Positions 9,596-19,089 of a stretch of DNA of 64,000 nt are shown here, piece after piece (positions within the stretch are counted from its first letter, which is position 1; each line of letters starts with the position of its first letter). This DNA is from an uncultured Bacteriovoracaceae bacterium. GTDB lineage: Bacteria; Bdellovibrionota; Bacteriovoracia; Bacteriovoracales; Bacteriovoracaceae. The notes under the pieces are model-generated. The model had not been told where the DNA came from. It searched no databases and worked only from the letters and a program-made list of their open reading frames with translations. The stretch covers positions 62,001-126,000 of the forward strand of contig CALHBF010000007.1 of NCBI GenBank assembly GCA_937931205.1, given 5' to 3'. A program made the translations under genes and the position numbers.

Positions 9596-12500
9596 ATGAA
9601 ACAGTTTTTAAAATCATGGTTTGAAACCCTAGATAGTTTTTTTGTGCTATCCGTTTTCACTCTCATTCTTCTCGTAGGAATTGGTTTGAAAATTGTAGCA
9701 GAGAGTGAAATTCAGGCATTCCCTAATTTCACTAATACACAAGTTCAAGTCATTACCCAACTTCCCGGAAAGGCGCCTGAGGAGATTGAACGACTCGTCA
9801 CCTCACCTGTTGAAGTAGGAACCACTGGAGTTAGAGGTCTTGTCAAAAGTCGCTCTATTTCAGTCTTTGGGTTAAGTGTTGTTACTCTCATTTTTGATGA
9901 TCACACTAAGGCGCAAGAGGCCCGTGTCCTTGTTTCACAAAGAGTAAGTGATATTGACCTTCCTCCCAATGCTGAAACCAGTCTCTCTCCTGAAAGTACA
10001 CCCATTGGAGAAATCTATCGTTATGTCTTAAAAGGCGAAGCGTCGATTGAAGAGCAGCGACTCGTTCAGGATTGGCTGATTGAGCGAAAACTCAGAAAAA
10101 TTCCCGGAGTGGCCGATGTAGTGACTTTTGGTGGAGTCAGAAAAGTTGCCGAAGTAAAACTTGATACCCAACGTTTAAGAAAGATGGGTCTTGATCTTGA
10201 TAAAGTTGCTGATCTTGTAAATGAGAACCAAGGGAATGCGGGTGGAAGCCCTATTAAGCAAGGACAGGAATCAAGTCTGGTACGAGTACTGGGCCTTTAT
10301 GAGAATTATGAGGATCTTGCTGCCTCAATGCTGACTTCTGTGAATGGTATTCCTCTTCGTGTGCAAGATATTGGAGAAGTCAAATCAGGACATGATCTGC
10401 GCTTTGGTCAAGTGGGATACAAAGATGATGATGATATGGTGGAGGGAATTATTCTTCTTCGTGATGGTTATGATACCACTAAGACTTGCGAAGAAATTCG
10501 TCAATATATCAAAGAGCTCAACAAGGAACTTGTTTCTAAAAAAATAGAAATTGAACCGATCTATGATCGAACGGAACTTATTGATGCCTCAAAACACACT
10601 GTGATCCATAACATGGTGACAGGAGTCATTCTTGTTATCATTATCTTGGCACTTGGCCTGGGACTCGTAGCATGGCGACTCACTCTAATCGTTGCCCTGA
10701 TCATCCCTCTTTCTCTTATTTTTGCTCTTGTAGGTGTTAAAGTTTTTGGACTGACTCCAAACCTTATCTCTATCGGGGCCATCGACTTCGGTATTTTGGT
10801 TGAAACAGCAATTTTTGCTTCAGAAGCCCTGCTCGCCTATAAAGTGTTTCAAGTCACTGGCAAAGAACGAAGTTCTAGAAGTATTGAAGTTCTCTCCAAA
10901 GTTCTAGGTCCCGCTCTTCTTTCGGCCTTCTTACTTGCTATTGCATTCATCCCAATTCTCACTCTCTCAGGAGTGGAGGGAAGAATTTTTAAACCGCTGG
11001 GAGTAACTCTCATCTGTGCAGTTATTGCTGCTCAAGTTCTCACCCTTCTCCTTATCCCAATTGTCATTAAGTTCATTCCTAAGATTGAACAGATGAAAGA
11101 GCCTCCCTTAGAGAAAGTTTCTCATTACATTATTCATACAGTTACTCACAAAATTGAGAAGTACATGAATAATAAAAAATTCTACTACTCAGTTGGCTCA
11201 TCAATCATAGTAGGAGTGATTCTTCTTTTTATTTTCATGGGTAAGGAATTCATGCCTACCATGAATGAAGGAGCTATCTACGTTCGTGTTCTCGCACCTC
11301 CGAGTGTATCTCTTTCTACTTCGGTAGATTTGGCCCATAAAATCAGAAAAGATCTTTCTACCATTACTGAGACACGCGCTATTGTCTCACAAGTAGGTCG
11401 CCCCGATGATGGAACAGATATTAACGGCCCAGAAATTATTGAGTTTCTCGTGCGTCTTCACGCTCCTGAGACTTGGGGAAGTAAAAATATTAATGACCTT
11501 ATCCGCGAGATAGAGGCCAAGCTTAATACACTGATAGGAATTGAATACTCCGTCTCTCAACCTATTAAAGATAACGTCGATGAGGCCATTAGTGGTGTTA
11601 AAGGTGATCTCGTTCTTAAATTTTATGGTAAGCAATTGGATGAACTCATCGCTACGGCCGAAAAAGCGGCCAACATTATCAAAAAGATTGATGGTGTTGA
11701 TTCAGCACAGGTTGATCCAATTAGAGGACAACCAGAACTGCGCTTTAAAGTGAATAAGGAAATCACTTCACGTTATGGACTTCGTGCTGCCGATATTGGA
11801 AGCTCGCTGGAAGCCGCTCTTTTAGGAAAAAGGGCCGGAAATTTTCTTGATAGTGAGAATCGTCTTATTCCTATTCTGGTTAAACCTTTGATTGACGGGA
11901 ATATGGATGTAAACAAGTTAAAAACGATACCTGTGCTTAGTAACACGGGAGTGAGTTATCCTTTAGGAGATCTTGTTGATTCAAGTCTTGTCGAAGGTAT
12001 TTCACGCATCTATCGCGATCAGGGAATTCGCTCCTTAGCGGTGAAAGTCAATGTGACCAAACGAGCTGTTGTAGGATTTGTGAAGGAAGCTAAGACCCGT
12101 CTTCATCATGAATTGAAGCTACCTGATGGAATAACCAGTGAGTGGGCCGGATCTTTTGAGAATGCGCAAAGAGCATCTAATCATTTAATGATCATGGTTC
12201 CTCTTTGTTTTTTCTTTATTGGACTCATTGTACACGCTTGGTATAAAGACTTTATTCTCACGTTGATTCTTTTTTGGGAGATCCCATTTGCACTCATTGG
12301 TTCTTTGATCTTTTTAAAGCTCTTTGGACTCAACTTGAGTATTTCTGCGGCCAGCGGTCTCGTCGTTGTTTTAGGTCTCTCCCTCTTAAATGGAATGATG
12401 TTTCTGGAAAAATTCAGAAACCACTTTGATGGGATTAAGGCCCTTCATGAGTCAGGAGCAGGAATTATTCTATCCGCACTGGTGGCCATCGCCGGTCTTG

Positions 12501-12649
12501 TTCCTGCAGCTCTTTCTCATAGCATTGGCTCTGAAACGGCCAAACCATTTGCGGTAGCGATCTTAGGAGGATTAATTTCCTCCCTTATACTGACTATTGT
12601 TTTCTTCCCCGTTGTTTCTCACCAGATGAAAAATCGAAACGAGAAATAA
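9596..12649 (+). CDS. Heavy-metal RND efflux pump, CzcA/CusA type
   Basis: The inner-membrane proton/metal antiporter, 1017 residues, twelve membrane segments and two large periplasmic loops. It opens with a transmembrane helix and FPNFTNTQVQVITQLPGKAP, the HME-RND hallmark. The transmembrane-4 motif is GAIDFGILVETAIFASEA, giving D397, E403 and E410. These correspond to the D-F-G-x3-D...E triad of divalent-cation pumps, with the second Asp replaced by Glu. The Cu/Ag class motif (GAIAVDAAV) is absent, so a divalent cation such as Zn, Co, Ni or Cd is more likely, by inference. It starts 2 nt after the adaptor stop and ends at a strong terminator. Confidence 0.9.
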   Translation: MKQFLKSWFETLDSFFVLSVFTLILLVGIGLKIVAESEIQAFPNFTNTQVQVITQLPGKAPEEIERLVTSPVEVGTTGVRGLVKSRSISVFGLSVVTLIFDDHTKAQEARVLVSQRVSDIDLPPNAETSLSPESTPIGEIYRYVLKGEASIEEQRLVQDWLIERKLRKIPGVADVVTFGGVRKVAEVKLDTQRLRKMGLDLDKVADLVNENQGNAGGSPIKQGQESSLVRVLGLYENYEDLAASMLTSVNGIPLRVQDIGEVKSGHDLRFGQVGYKDDDDMVEGIILLRDGYDTTKTCEEIRQYIKELNKELVSKKIEIEPIYDRTELIDASKHTVIHNMVTGVILVIIILALGLGLVAWRLTLIVALIIPLSLIFALVGVKVFGLTPNLISIGAIDFGILVETAIFASEALLAYKVFQVTGKERSSRSIEVLSKVLGPALLSAFLLAIAFIPILTLSGVEGRIFKPLGVTLICAVIAAQVLTLLLIPIVIKFIPKIEQMKEPPLEKVSHYIIHTVTHKIEKYMNNKKFYYSVGSSIIVGVILLFIFMGKEFMPTMNEGAIYVRVLAPPSVSLSTSVDLAHKIRKDLSTITETRAIVSQVGRPDDGTDINGPEIIEFLVRLHAPETWGSKNINDLIREIEAKLNTLIGIEYSVSQPIKDNVDEAISGVKGDLVLKFYGKQLDELIATAEKAANIIKKIDGVDSAQVDPIRGQPELRFKVNKEITSRYGLRAADIGSSLEAALLGKRAGNFLDSENRLIPILVKPLIDGNMDVNKLKTIPVLSNTGVSYPLGDLVDSSLVEGISRIYRDQGIRSLAVKVNVTKRAVVGFVKEAKTRLHHELKLPDGITSEWAGSFENAQRASNHLMIMVPLCFFFIGLIVHAWYKDFILTLILFWEIPFALIGSLIFLKLFGLNLSISAASGLVVVLGLSLLNGMMFLEKFRNHFDGIKALHESGAGIILSALVAIAGLVPAALSHSIGSETAKPFAVAILGGLISSLILTIVFFPVVSHQMKNRNEK

Positions 12650-12663
12650 AGGTTTGTGTGTTT

Positions 12664-12704
12664 AATCACCACTAAAGCATTGGCTTTGGTGGTGATTATT
12701 CTTT
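12664..12704 (+). terminator. Terminator of the RND efflux operon
   Basis: About 15-bp stem (AATCACCAC.AAAGC with GCTTT.GTGGTGATT) with a very short loop, followed by ATTCTTT, 14 nt after the pump stop. Confidence 0.85.
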
Positions 12705-12815
12705 ATCAATCAGTATTCTTCACTCATTCTTAACATTCTCCTGACTCATCTTAACGTGCTTTAAATCTATCCTCTTGGTACTTATGGCCAACCAAATTTT
12801 GAGAGGAGATCCAAC

Positions 12816-13253
12816 ATGAAAAAGCTACTTGTTCTTACTTCATTACTTTTTACTCAATTCGCAATTGCTGAAACTTGTTATCAAGCAACTGAGGCGACAT
12901 ATGATTTCGTTCCACAGGAACTTTGTTTTGATTTCCTCTACCTTGATGCTCAACGTGAAGAAGTTGTTCTCAAAGAAACAAAGGGCCAGCTTCCAGCAGT
13001 TCTTCACCCTGAATATGTGGCCAGAAGAAATGAGAATGGATACCGCTTTATCTCTACTTATGAAAAATTAAATGAGTGGCCAGGTGGATGTGAATCTGGA
13101 AAAACTCTTAATATCATTATCGAAGGACGCAGCGATAACGATGGTTATGTTGATGCCTCTTTCCTAGATATTAAAGCTCAGTATGTTCATGCTTGGGATT
13201 CTTGTCATTCGCGTGAAAACAAAGGTGTAATCACTTACCAGTTGAAAAAATAA
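12816..13253 (+). CDS. Secreted protein of unknown function with four cysteines
   Basis: 145 residues with the clean signal peptide MKKLLVLTSLLFTQFAIA. The mature part (about 127 residues) has four Cys (TCYQ, ELCF, GGCES, DSCHS) that could form two disulfides in the periplasm, and is rich in aromatic residues and beta-type sequence. I recognise no family. It has a strong GAGAGGAGA ribosome-binding site and its own terminator, so it is probably a single-gene unit. Nothing nearby indicates a role. Confidence 0.75.
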   Translation: MKKLLVLTSLLFTQFAIAETCYQATEATYDFVPQELCFDFLYLDAQREEVVLKETKGQLPAVLHPEYVARRNENGYRFISTYEKLNEWPGGCESGKTLNIIIEGRSDNDGYVDASFLDIKAQYVHAWDSCHSRENKGVITYQLKK

Positions 13254-13263
13254 TTCCATCATA

Positions 13264-13294
13264 TGGGGGGGGATACTTGTCCCCCCTTCTTTTG
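13264..13294 (+). terminator. Terminator after the Cys-containing secreted protein
   Basis: A G8 run and C6 run separated by about 8 nt form a 6-7 bp GC stem, followed by TTCTTTT. Confidence 0.8.
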
Positions 13295-13395
13295 ACCTGT
13301 CCAATCACGATCAAATCAATTCCTACTCTCTCCGTCTTTAGCAAGAATAAATCAAATGAGAAAATGTCTCCGATAAAGATCAGGAGCTCACCAAG

Positions 13396-15168
13396 ATGTC
13401 TCATCCTTTAGAAGACTACGCCCTCATCAGTAATTGTCATAGCGCGGCCCTTGTCGGTAAAAATGGTTCCATTGATTGGTTATGTTTTCCTTGTTTTGAT
13501 TCGCCCGCCTGTTTTGCCAAACTACTCGGCACTCATGACAATGGTTGCTGGCAAATACACCCAAAAAAACAATATGAAACCAAAAGAAGTTACTTCAAAG
13601 ACACCATGGTACTGGAGACAATTTTCACCACTCCAACTGGATCATGCAGACTCATCGACTGCATGCTCATGGAACATGAGAGTCCCACACTGATTCGCTC
13701 TATTGAGGGAATTGCGGGTGAAGTTGATCTCGAGTTTAAACTTACCATGCGCTTTGATTATGGAAGCATTATTCCCTGGGTAAGAAGAAATCCTGATGGT
13801 TCAGGAATCACAGCTATTGCAGGTCCCGAAGCGATTACCATCTACTCTCCCATTCCTCTGCATGGAAAGAATATGCATACCGAAGCGGCATTCAAAGTAA
13901 GGGCCACAGAAAAAGCATCTTTTGTTCTTCACTGGTATCCCTCTCATCTCTGTGCGCCTCCCACTCTATCTGATCCAGATCAACAAATTCTAAAAACTAT
14001 TTCATGGTGGAAGAACTGGAGCAGTCAGTGCACTTATCACGGCTTTGACGAAGAAGCTGTGAAACGCTCTCTCTTGACTCTCAAAGCACTCAACTATGAA
14101 CCGACCGGTGCCATTGTTGCAGCTCCCACCACTTCACTTCCTGAGGAACTGGGTGGGGTTCGTAACTGGGATTATCGCTATGGCTGGATTCGTGATTCAA
14201 GCTTCACTCTGCTAGCCCTTCTCTCAGCTGGTTATAAAGAAGAGGCCATTCAATGGAATAAATGGTTACTTCGTGCTGTGGCCGGAACTCCCTCGCAAAT
14301 GAATATCATGTATGGAATCAGAGCTGAGCGACGTCTGACGGAGCTTGAACTTGAATGGCTGGTTGGTTATGAAAATTCCACTCCTGTTCGTATCGGAAAC
14401 GATGCCTACACTCAGTTTCAACTTGATGTGTATGGAGAATTTCTCGCCTCTATCTATCTGGCACAAGTCAATGGCATTACTCTTAATGACAATACTTGGA
14501 GGATTGCCAAGAAGATGATTGCCTTTGTTTGCGAGAATTGGATGATGCCTGATGAAGGAATTTGGGAGATCAGGGGTCCTCGTAAACATTTCACTCATTC
14601 GAAAGTGATGGCGTGGGTAGCTCTTCATTATGGTATTGAATCGGCACAAGAGTTTAACCTCTCCTGCAATATCAATGAGTGGATTAAAATCAGAGATATT
14701 ATTCATCAAGACATTTGCCAAAATGGCTTTGATCCAGAACTTAATTCTTTTGTGCAGTATTATGGCTCTAAAGAATTGGACGCCAGTCTCTTGCTTCTCA
14801 CACACTTTGGATTTCTCCCTCCGGAAGACCCCCGCATGATCGGCACGATTGAGGCTGTTCAAAAATACTTAATGAAAGATGGTTTGCTTCTTCGCTATAT
14901 TAATAAAAATCATATTGATGGACTGCCGGGGCTTGAAGGAAGTTTTATTGCCTGTTCTTTCTGGCTTGTGCGAAATCTCAACCTCATTGGTCGCTGTGAT
15001 GAAGCAATGGAGCTTTATACTTATCTTCAGTCTCTTCGCAACGATGTAGGACTTTTTGCAGAAGAATATTCTGTTGTTCACAAAAGAATGTTAGGAAACT
15101 ATCCACAGGCCCTGTCTCATATTGCTCATATTAATGCGGCCATGGGGTATCAACTTCCTAAGACCTAA
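13396..15168 (+). CDS. Glycoside hydrolase family 15 protein (glucoamylase/trehalase-like)
   Basis: 590 residues, no signal peptide, so cytoplasmic. The N-terminal beta-sandwich starts with PLEDYALISNCHSAALVGKN and GSIDWLCFPCFDSP, the standard bacterial GH15 opening. The (alpha/alpha)6 barrel includes GGVRNWDYRYGWIRDSSF near residue 255. The likely catalytic acid is E391 in GIWEIRGPRKHFTHSK and the base is E556 or E557 in LFAEEYS, followed by LGNYPQALSHIAHINAA. Family members hydrolyse starch oligosaccharides, isomaltose, trehalose or exopolymers; I cannot choose among them. AGGAG lies 9 nt upstream of the ATG. It is a monocistronic-looking gene. Confidence 0.9.
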   Translation: MSHPLEDYALISNCHSAALVGKNGSIDWLCFPCFDSPACFAKLLGTHDNGCWQIHPKKQYETKRSYFKDTMVLETIFTTPTGSCRLIDCMLMEHESPTLIRSIEGIAGEVDLEFKLTMRFDYGSIIPWVRRNPDGSGITAIAGPEAITIYSPIPLHGKNMHTEAAFKVRATEKASFVLHWYPSHLCAPPTLSDPDQQILKTISWWKNWSSQCTYHGFDEEAVKRSLLTLKALNYEPTGAIVAAPTTSLPEELGGVRNWDYRYGWIRDSSFTLLALLSAGYKEEAIQWNKWLLRAVAGTPSQMNIMYGIRAERRLTELELEWLVGYENSTPVRIGNDAYTQFQLDVYGEFLASIYLAQVNGITLNDNTWRIAKKMIAFVCENWMMPDEGIWEIRGPRKHFTHSKVMAWVALHYGIESAQEFNLSCNINEWIKIRDIIHQDICQNGFDPELNSFVQYYGSKELDASLLLLTHFGFLPPEDPRMIGTIEAVQKYLMKDGLLLRYINKNHIDGLPGLEGSFIACSFWLVRNLNLIGRCDEAMELYTYLQSLRNDVGLFAEEYSVVHKRMLGNYPQALSHIAHINAAMGYQLPKT

Positions 15169-15341
15169 GACAACTTATTTCTCCTGCTATCTTAAGATTT
15201 CTTGGGCTCAATTCTGCGCTCTTTTCATTCTCATCATTTGCCCTGCCTAATTATTCAACGGCCCATTATAAATTCTTCTTCTTTGGCCAATAACCATCTT
15301 ATCCGGAATAAAATCATTGAAAATTTAAAACGAGGTAATCC

Positions 15342-16400
15342 ATGAAATTCCTGACAACTCTTTCCATGTTTCTACTCTCATTAAACGCTTTTGCTTCGAC
15401 CTTTCATTTTGGTGATTATCATAATGATTCTCCCAAATGCCTCGCGAGTAAGGAATGTATTGAACACAATGGCCAGATCATTGACCTCCGTTCACCTGTG
15501 GCACGAATGTATGACAAGACCTTTAAATGTGATTATCAACAAGGACTGTGTGCTAACAACGAACAGTTATTTTCACGTCTCACTCCTGCCGGTGCTTCTC
15601 AAATTTTTGGTCATTCAAAAGAAAAGAGTTACTTCATTCCCTTATCAATTAAAGAAAGCGATGCTCTCATACTTTTAGGCTCTCTTTCTCTTGGTACAAT
15701 TGTTTTTACTAATGACCGACAAGTAATGGACTTCGTCCAAAATAATAAATCACAAAGAACGGCATCAGTCGCTTCAGTCGCAAATCTCTTTGGAAGAGAA
15801 GCGATTATTCCGATTGTTGCCGGCGCCTATTTTATGGGTGCAGTAATGGATAATGGTAAATTGAAACAAGTTGGTCTCTTTGCAGTCTCCACTGGACTGG
15901 CCACTCAATTAGTGACAGAAATTTTCAAGAAAACTTTCCACCGTAAAAGACCTTCCGGTTCAGAATCACCTTACGAATTCTTTACGGGAGGAAGTGATTA
16001 TTCTTTTTTCTCAGGTCACACTTCAGGAGCGTTCTCGCTAGCAACAGTTATTGCTGAAACTTATAAAGATAATCCCGTTGTTCCTTTTCTTGCTTATGGT
16101 ACGGCCACTCTTACGGCCTATGCTCGTATGCATGACAAAAAACACTGGGCCTCAGATGTTCTTGCTGGCGCTATCGCAGGCCACTTGATTACTAAGATCA
16201 TGATGAGAACTTGGGAAAATAGAAACTCAAATCTCGGTGGTCTTATTATCACCCCGATGATGGGTGTAGATTTTGGACTTAACATCACTTACATTCCAGG
16301 ACGAAAAAACTCAGAAGAATTACAGTGCTCAAGATCCAACAGCCAAGGGGCCGAGCTTATCAAAGAGTGTTTAAGCGAAGCATTCGATCGCGGAAGATAA
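15342..16400 (+). CDS. PAP2-superfamily phosphatase, signal peptide-bearing
   Basis: 352 residues. The signal peptide MKFLTTLSMFLLSLNAFA is followed by about 100 residues with four Cys, then hydrophobic segments and the PAP2 core. The three motifs are KKTFHRKRP (about residues 196-204), FFSGHTSG (about 222) and MHDKKHWASD with catalytic His about 268. Such enzymes dephosphorylate lipid phosphates (phosphatidate, undecaprenyl diphosphate, lipid A phosphates) at the periplasmic face. The substrate is unknown here; recycling of a lipid carrier or remodelling of prey or own membrane would both fit. A hairpin follows the stop. Confidence 0.85.
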   Translation: MKFLTTLSMFLLSLNAFASTFHFGDYHNDSPKCLASKECIEHNGQIIDLRSPVARMYDKTFKCDYQQGLCANNEQLFSRLTPAGASQIFGHSKEKSYFIPLSIKESDALILLGSLSLGTIVFTNDRQVMDFVQNNKSQRTASVASVANLFGREAIIPIVAGAYFMGAVMDNGKLKQVGLFAVSTGLATQLVTEIFKKTFHRKRPSGSESPYEFFTGGSDYSFFSGHTSGAFSLATVIAETYKDNPVVPFLAYGTATLTAYARMHDKKHWASDVLAGAIAGHLITKIMMRTWENRNSNLGGLIITPMMGVDFGLNITYIPGRKNSEELQCSRSNSQGAELIKECLSEAFDRGR

Positions 16401-16409
16401 AATTCATTA

Positions 16410-16434
16410 CAGGAGGACATTCATTGTCCTCCTG
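16410..16434 (+). terminator. Hairpin after the PAP2 gene
   Basis: Perfect 10-bp stem CAGGAGGACA / TGTCCTCCTG with loop TTCAT. Only a weak U-run follows, so termination is probable but not certain. Confidence 0.6.
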
Positions 16435-16538
16435 ATTATCCTCAATTTCTCTACATACAACTCATGATTTCTCAGGCATAATGCCAGCTACAACTATAAA
16501 ACAAATACGTAAAAACAAACACTTAACGGACTTACATT

Positions 16539-18143
16539 ATGGCCGATATTCTTCCTCGCTGTACTTTTGCTATTATTTCTCACCCGGATGCCGGTAAAAC
16601 GACGATGACCGAAAAACTTCTTTGGTTTGGTGGAGTTGTTCGTGAAGCAGGTATGGTTAAATCTAAATCTGGGGATTATGCCAAATCTGACTGGATGGAA
16701 CTAGAAAAGCAGCGTGGGATCTCGATCACTTCATCAGTGATGAGTTTTGAATACAATGATCGTGCCCTTCACCTTCTGGATACTCCGGGACACAAAGACT
16801 TCTCAGAGGATACTTACCGCACACTTACTGCCGTTGAAAGCGTGCTGATGATGATTGACTCTGCCAAAGGGGTGGAGACTCAGACAATTAAACTTATGGA
16901 AGTTTGTCGTATGCGTGATACGCCGATTGTGACTTTCATGAATAAGTTTGACCGCGATACCATGGACCCATTTGAACTTCTCGATAACGTTGAATCTATT
17001 TTAAAAATTCAGTGTATCCCAATGACCTGGCCAATTGGTTCAGGAGTCGATTTCAAAGGTGTTTATGATCTTCGTACAAAACAGATCATGGGTTTTAAAG
17101 ACGCAGAAAATCCTTTTGAACCTAAGCTAGTAGATGCCACTAATCTTGATGCTCCACACGTATTGAGCTTCATCGGGCAAGCCCTTCTGGATAAATTGAA
17201 AGAAGATCTTGAGATGGTAGATAGTCTTATTCCAGAGTTCTCTCATGAGGAATATTTAAACGGAATTCAAACTCCAGTCTTTTTTGGCTCGGCCTTGCAG
17301 AATTTCGGAGTCAAAGAACTTCTTGATAAAGTTACTGAAATAGCTCCTACTCCTAAAGGGCGAAATGCTGTTCTTCCTCCATTTGATAATACTGCTGATG
17401 AAGTTTTCATTGAACCAAGTGACAATGAGTTCTCTGGTTTTATTTTTAAAATTCAAGCGAACATGGATCCTAAACACCGTGATAGAATTTCATTCCTTCG
17501 CGTATGCTCTGGAAAATTTAATCGAAATGATAAAATTTATCATGTTAGAAGTGGTAAAGAGATCAAGATTGCCACTCCACTTATTTTCCAAGCTCGTGAC
17601 CGCGATATCGTAGAAGAAGCTTATCCTGGAGATATCATTGGTCTCTACGATACAGGAAAATATGCCATCGGTGATACTTTTACTCTCGGTAAAAAGAAAA
17701 TCAGATACACTGGTATTCCTTCATTTGCTCCAGAACTTTTCATGCGTGTAACGGCCAAAGATCCGATGAAAGCAAAACACCTTGAGAAGGGTCTCTCACA
17801 ACTCTCAGAAGAAGGGGCCACTCAACTATTCATTCGTCGCACCACCAATGAAAAGCTTCTTGGTGCCGTTGGTGCTCTTCAATTTGAAGTTGTTAAATAC
17901 CGACTGGAAGACGAATACTCTGTTCCGGCCACTTATGAATCTGTTTCATGGGAAGGTGTGAGATGGCTAAAGTTTGCAGATAAAAAACAGGAAGATCAAT
18001 TCTGTCGCGACTACTCTTCAGTGATTATGGAAGATACTCATGGGCGACTTTGTTATGCCGTTCGTACTGAATGGGATCTTCGTCTTTGCATGGAAAAAAA
18101 TCCAGAAGTTAAATTCTACAAAAACTCAGACTACATCGATTAA
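16539..18143 (+). CDS. prfC: Peptide chain release factor 3
   Basis: RF3 is the GTPase that removes RF1/RF2 from the ribosome after peptide release. 534 residues, the family's normal length. G1 is SHPDAGKTTMTEKLL and switch I carries KSKSGDYAKSDWMELEKQRG, which is diagnostic for RF3 versus EF-G. G3 is DTPGHKDFSEDTYR and G4 is NKFDRDTMDP. A C-terminal EF-G-like region follows, including GAVGALQFEVV. It is a single gene ending at a palindromic hairpin that it shares with the convergent protease gene. Confidence 0.95.
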   Translation: MADILPRCTFAIISHPDAGKTTMTEKLLWFGGVVREAGMVKSKSGDYAKSDWMELEKQRGISITSSVMSFEYNDRALHLLDTPGHKDFSEDTYRTLTAVESVLMMIDSAKGVETQTIKLMEVCRMRDTPIVTFMNKFDRDTMDPFELLDNVESILKIQCIPMTWPIGSGVDFKGVYDLRTKQIMGFKDAENPFEPKLVDATNLDAPHVLSFIGQALLDKLKEDLEMVDSLIPEFSHEEYLNGIQTPVFFGSALQNFGVKELLDKVTEIAPTPKGRNAVLPPFDNTADEVFIEPSDNEFSGFIFKIQANMDPKHRDRISFLRVCSGKFNRNDKIYHVRSGKEIKIATPLIFQARDRDIVEEAYPGDIIGLYDTGKYAIGDTFTLGKKKIRYTGIPSFAPELFMRVTAKDPMKAKHLEKGLSQLSEEGATQLFIRRTTNEKLLGAVGALQFEVVKYRLEDEYSVPATYESVSWEGVRWLKFADKKQEDQFCRDYSSVIMEDTHGRLCYAVRTEWDLRLCMEKNPEVKFYKNSDYID

Positions 18144-18153
18144 TTCATCTAGT

Positions 18154-18180
18154 GCCAAAAGGTATGCCGTACCTTTTGGC
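18154..18180. repeat. Palindromic hairpin copy 1 (CCAAAAGGTA family), probable shared terminator
   Basis: GCCAAAAGGTA / TACCTTTTGGC, 11-bp perfect stem with loop TGCCG. It lies between the stops of prfC and the fifth-transcribed protease paralogue. Two close relatives occur at 19049 and 19945. It is likely a bidirectional terminator, but it is also a repeated element. Confidence 0.8.
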
Positions 18181-18181
18181 C

Positions 18182-19015
18182 TTATTCTGTCCTGAACCAA
18201 CAACTAGGACGCATTCCTATTTTATCTCCATTGATTGGATGACAAGTTCCGACGCTCGCCTCTCTATTTGATAATTCTTCATCAAGCGGTCGATCACATA
18301 AAGCTCCCTGAAAGAATGTATCAAGACGACATTGAAAGTGAGGGTGATGATCACTTGTTTCACGCACGATTTTAGAACTGGGTGTTTCAAACTGAGGAGG
18401 GTTTTGATCTACCAGACTGGCATAGAGTTTCCCAACAGCCAATCCTGCCATATTAGATCGCTCGCATATAAGAGTCTCAAGCTCTGTCTGATAAACGTCA
18501 GCGCAGCCCTTCCTCACCACTTGAGGTATTTGAAACCCTTTTACAATTTCTGCATTATCTTCATCCCAAAAAACTTCACGCAAGCATTTGAGAGTTGCCC
18601 AATAATCCGCCTGACCTTCATTGCTGGCCCAACGTTGATCCGTATTCTTCACTTTAGGAGCACCACCTAAGTGATGGCCTATCTCATGGCATAGAACGAG
18701 AGTAAAACCGTCACGAGTCATCATCGGATGCCTCGCCATTCCTCCAAACATATTCACTTGGTAGACATGAGCAAAACGATTCGTTGAAGCGTTCACTTTA
18801 TCATTTGCCCATGAACGGGAAATATTCAATGTTCCACCTAACGCTTCAATCTTAGGAGCGTAAATTCTCATTACCTTATCAATGACTTGATGAAACTCGG
18901 ACTCACTGATTCCCCTCAATGATTTAGCCCCTACTGGATAGCTGAGCGAGTTTTCGGGAAAATGAGCGAAAGTGGTATGAGAAAAAAGAGTAAATACGAA
19001 AAGAAGAAATTTCAT
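18182..19015 (-). CDS. Secreted gluzincin-like zinc metalloprotease, paralogue 1
   Basis: 277 residues beginning MKFLLFVFTLFSHTTFA (signal peptide). The family core is LVLCHEIGHHLGGAP followed by WASNEGQADYW: HEXXH plus a downstream Glu in an NExxxD context, as in thermolysin-type gluzincins, so a zinc peptidase is inferred. The eight core cysteines of the family are kept (for example CHE, LKCL, CRLDT, GALC, CWF). An upstream TTG would add six residues, but ATG 19015 starts the signal peptide properly; its ribosome-binding site is poor. It is the last of five tandem paralogues, and its stop abuts the palindrome shared with prfC. Periplasmic or exported. Confidence 0.78.
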   Translation of the reverse strand: MKFLLFVFTLFSHTTFAHFPENSLSYPVGAKSLRGISESEFHQVIDKVMRIYAPKIEALGGTLNISRSWANDKVNASTNRFAHVYQVNMFGGMARHPMMTRDGFTLVLCHEIGHHLGGAPKVKNTDQRWASNEGQADYWATLKCLREVFWDEDNAEIVKGFQIPQVVRKGCADVYQTELETLICERSNMAGLAVGKLYASLVDQNPPQFETPSSKIVRETSDHHPHFQCRLDTFFQGALCDRPLDEELSNREASVGTCHPINGDKIGMRPSCWFRTE

Positions 19016-19048
19016 CAGAAGACAATAAAACAAAAGAAGACCCCTTGT

Positions 19049-19073
19049 CCAAAAGGTACGGCATACCTTTTGG
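19049..19073. repeat. Palindromic hairpin copy 2 (CCAAAAGGTA family)
   Basis: CCAAAAGGTA / TACCTTTTGG, 10-bp stem with loop CGGCA, the reverse complement of the copy 1 loop. It is 16 bp beyond the stop of paralogue 2 and about 33 bp before the start of paralogue 1. There is no U-run on the minus strand, so efficient termination is doubtful. Confidence 0.8.
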
Positions 19074-19089
19074 CCGTTTTGGCCGTGGG

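Noticed and set aside
14266-14862. A 198-codon minus-strand frame inside the GH15 gene
   Set aside because: The GH15 frame is unmistakable with catalytic motifs across this stretch; the opposite frame is an unbroken shadow without domain features.
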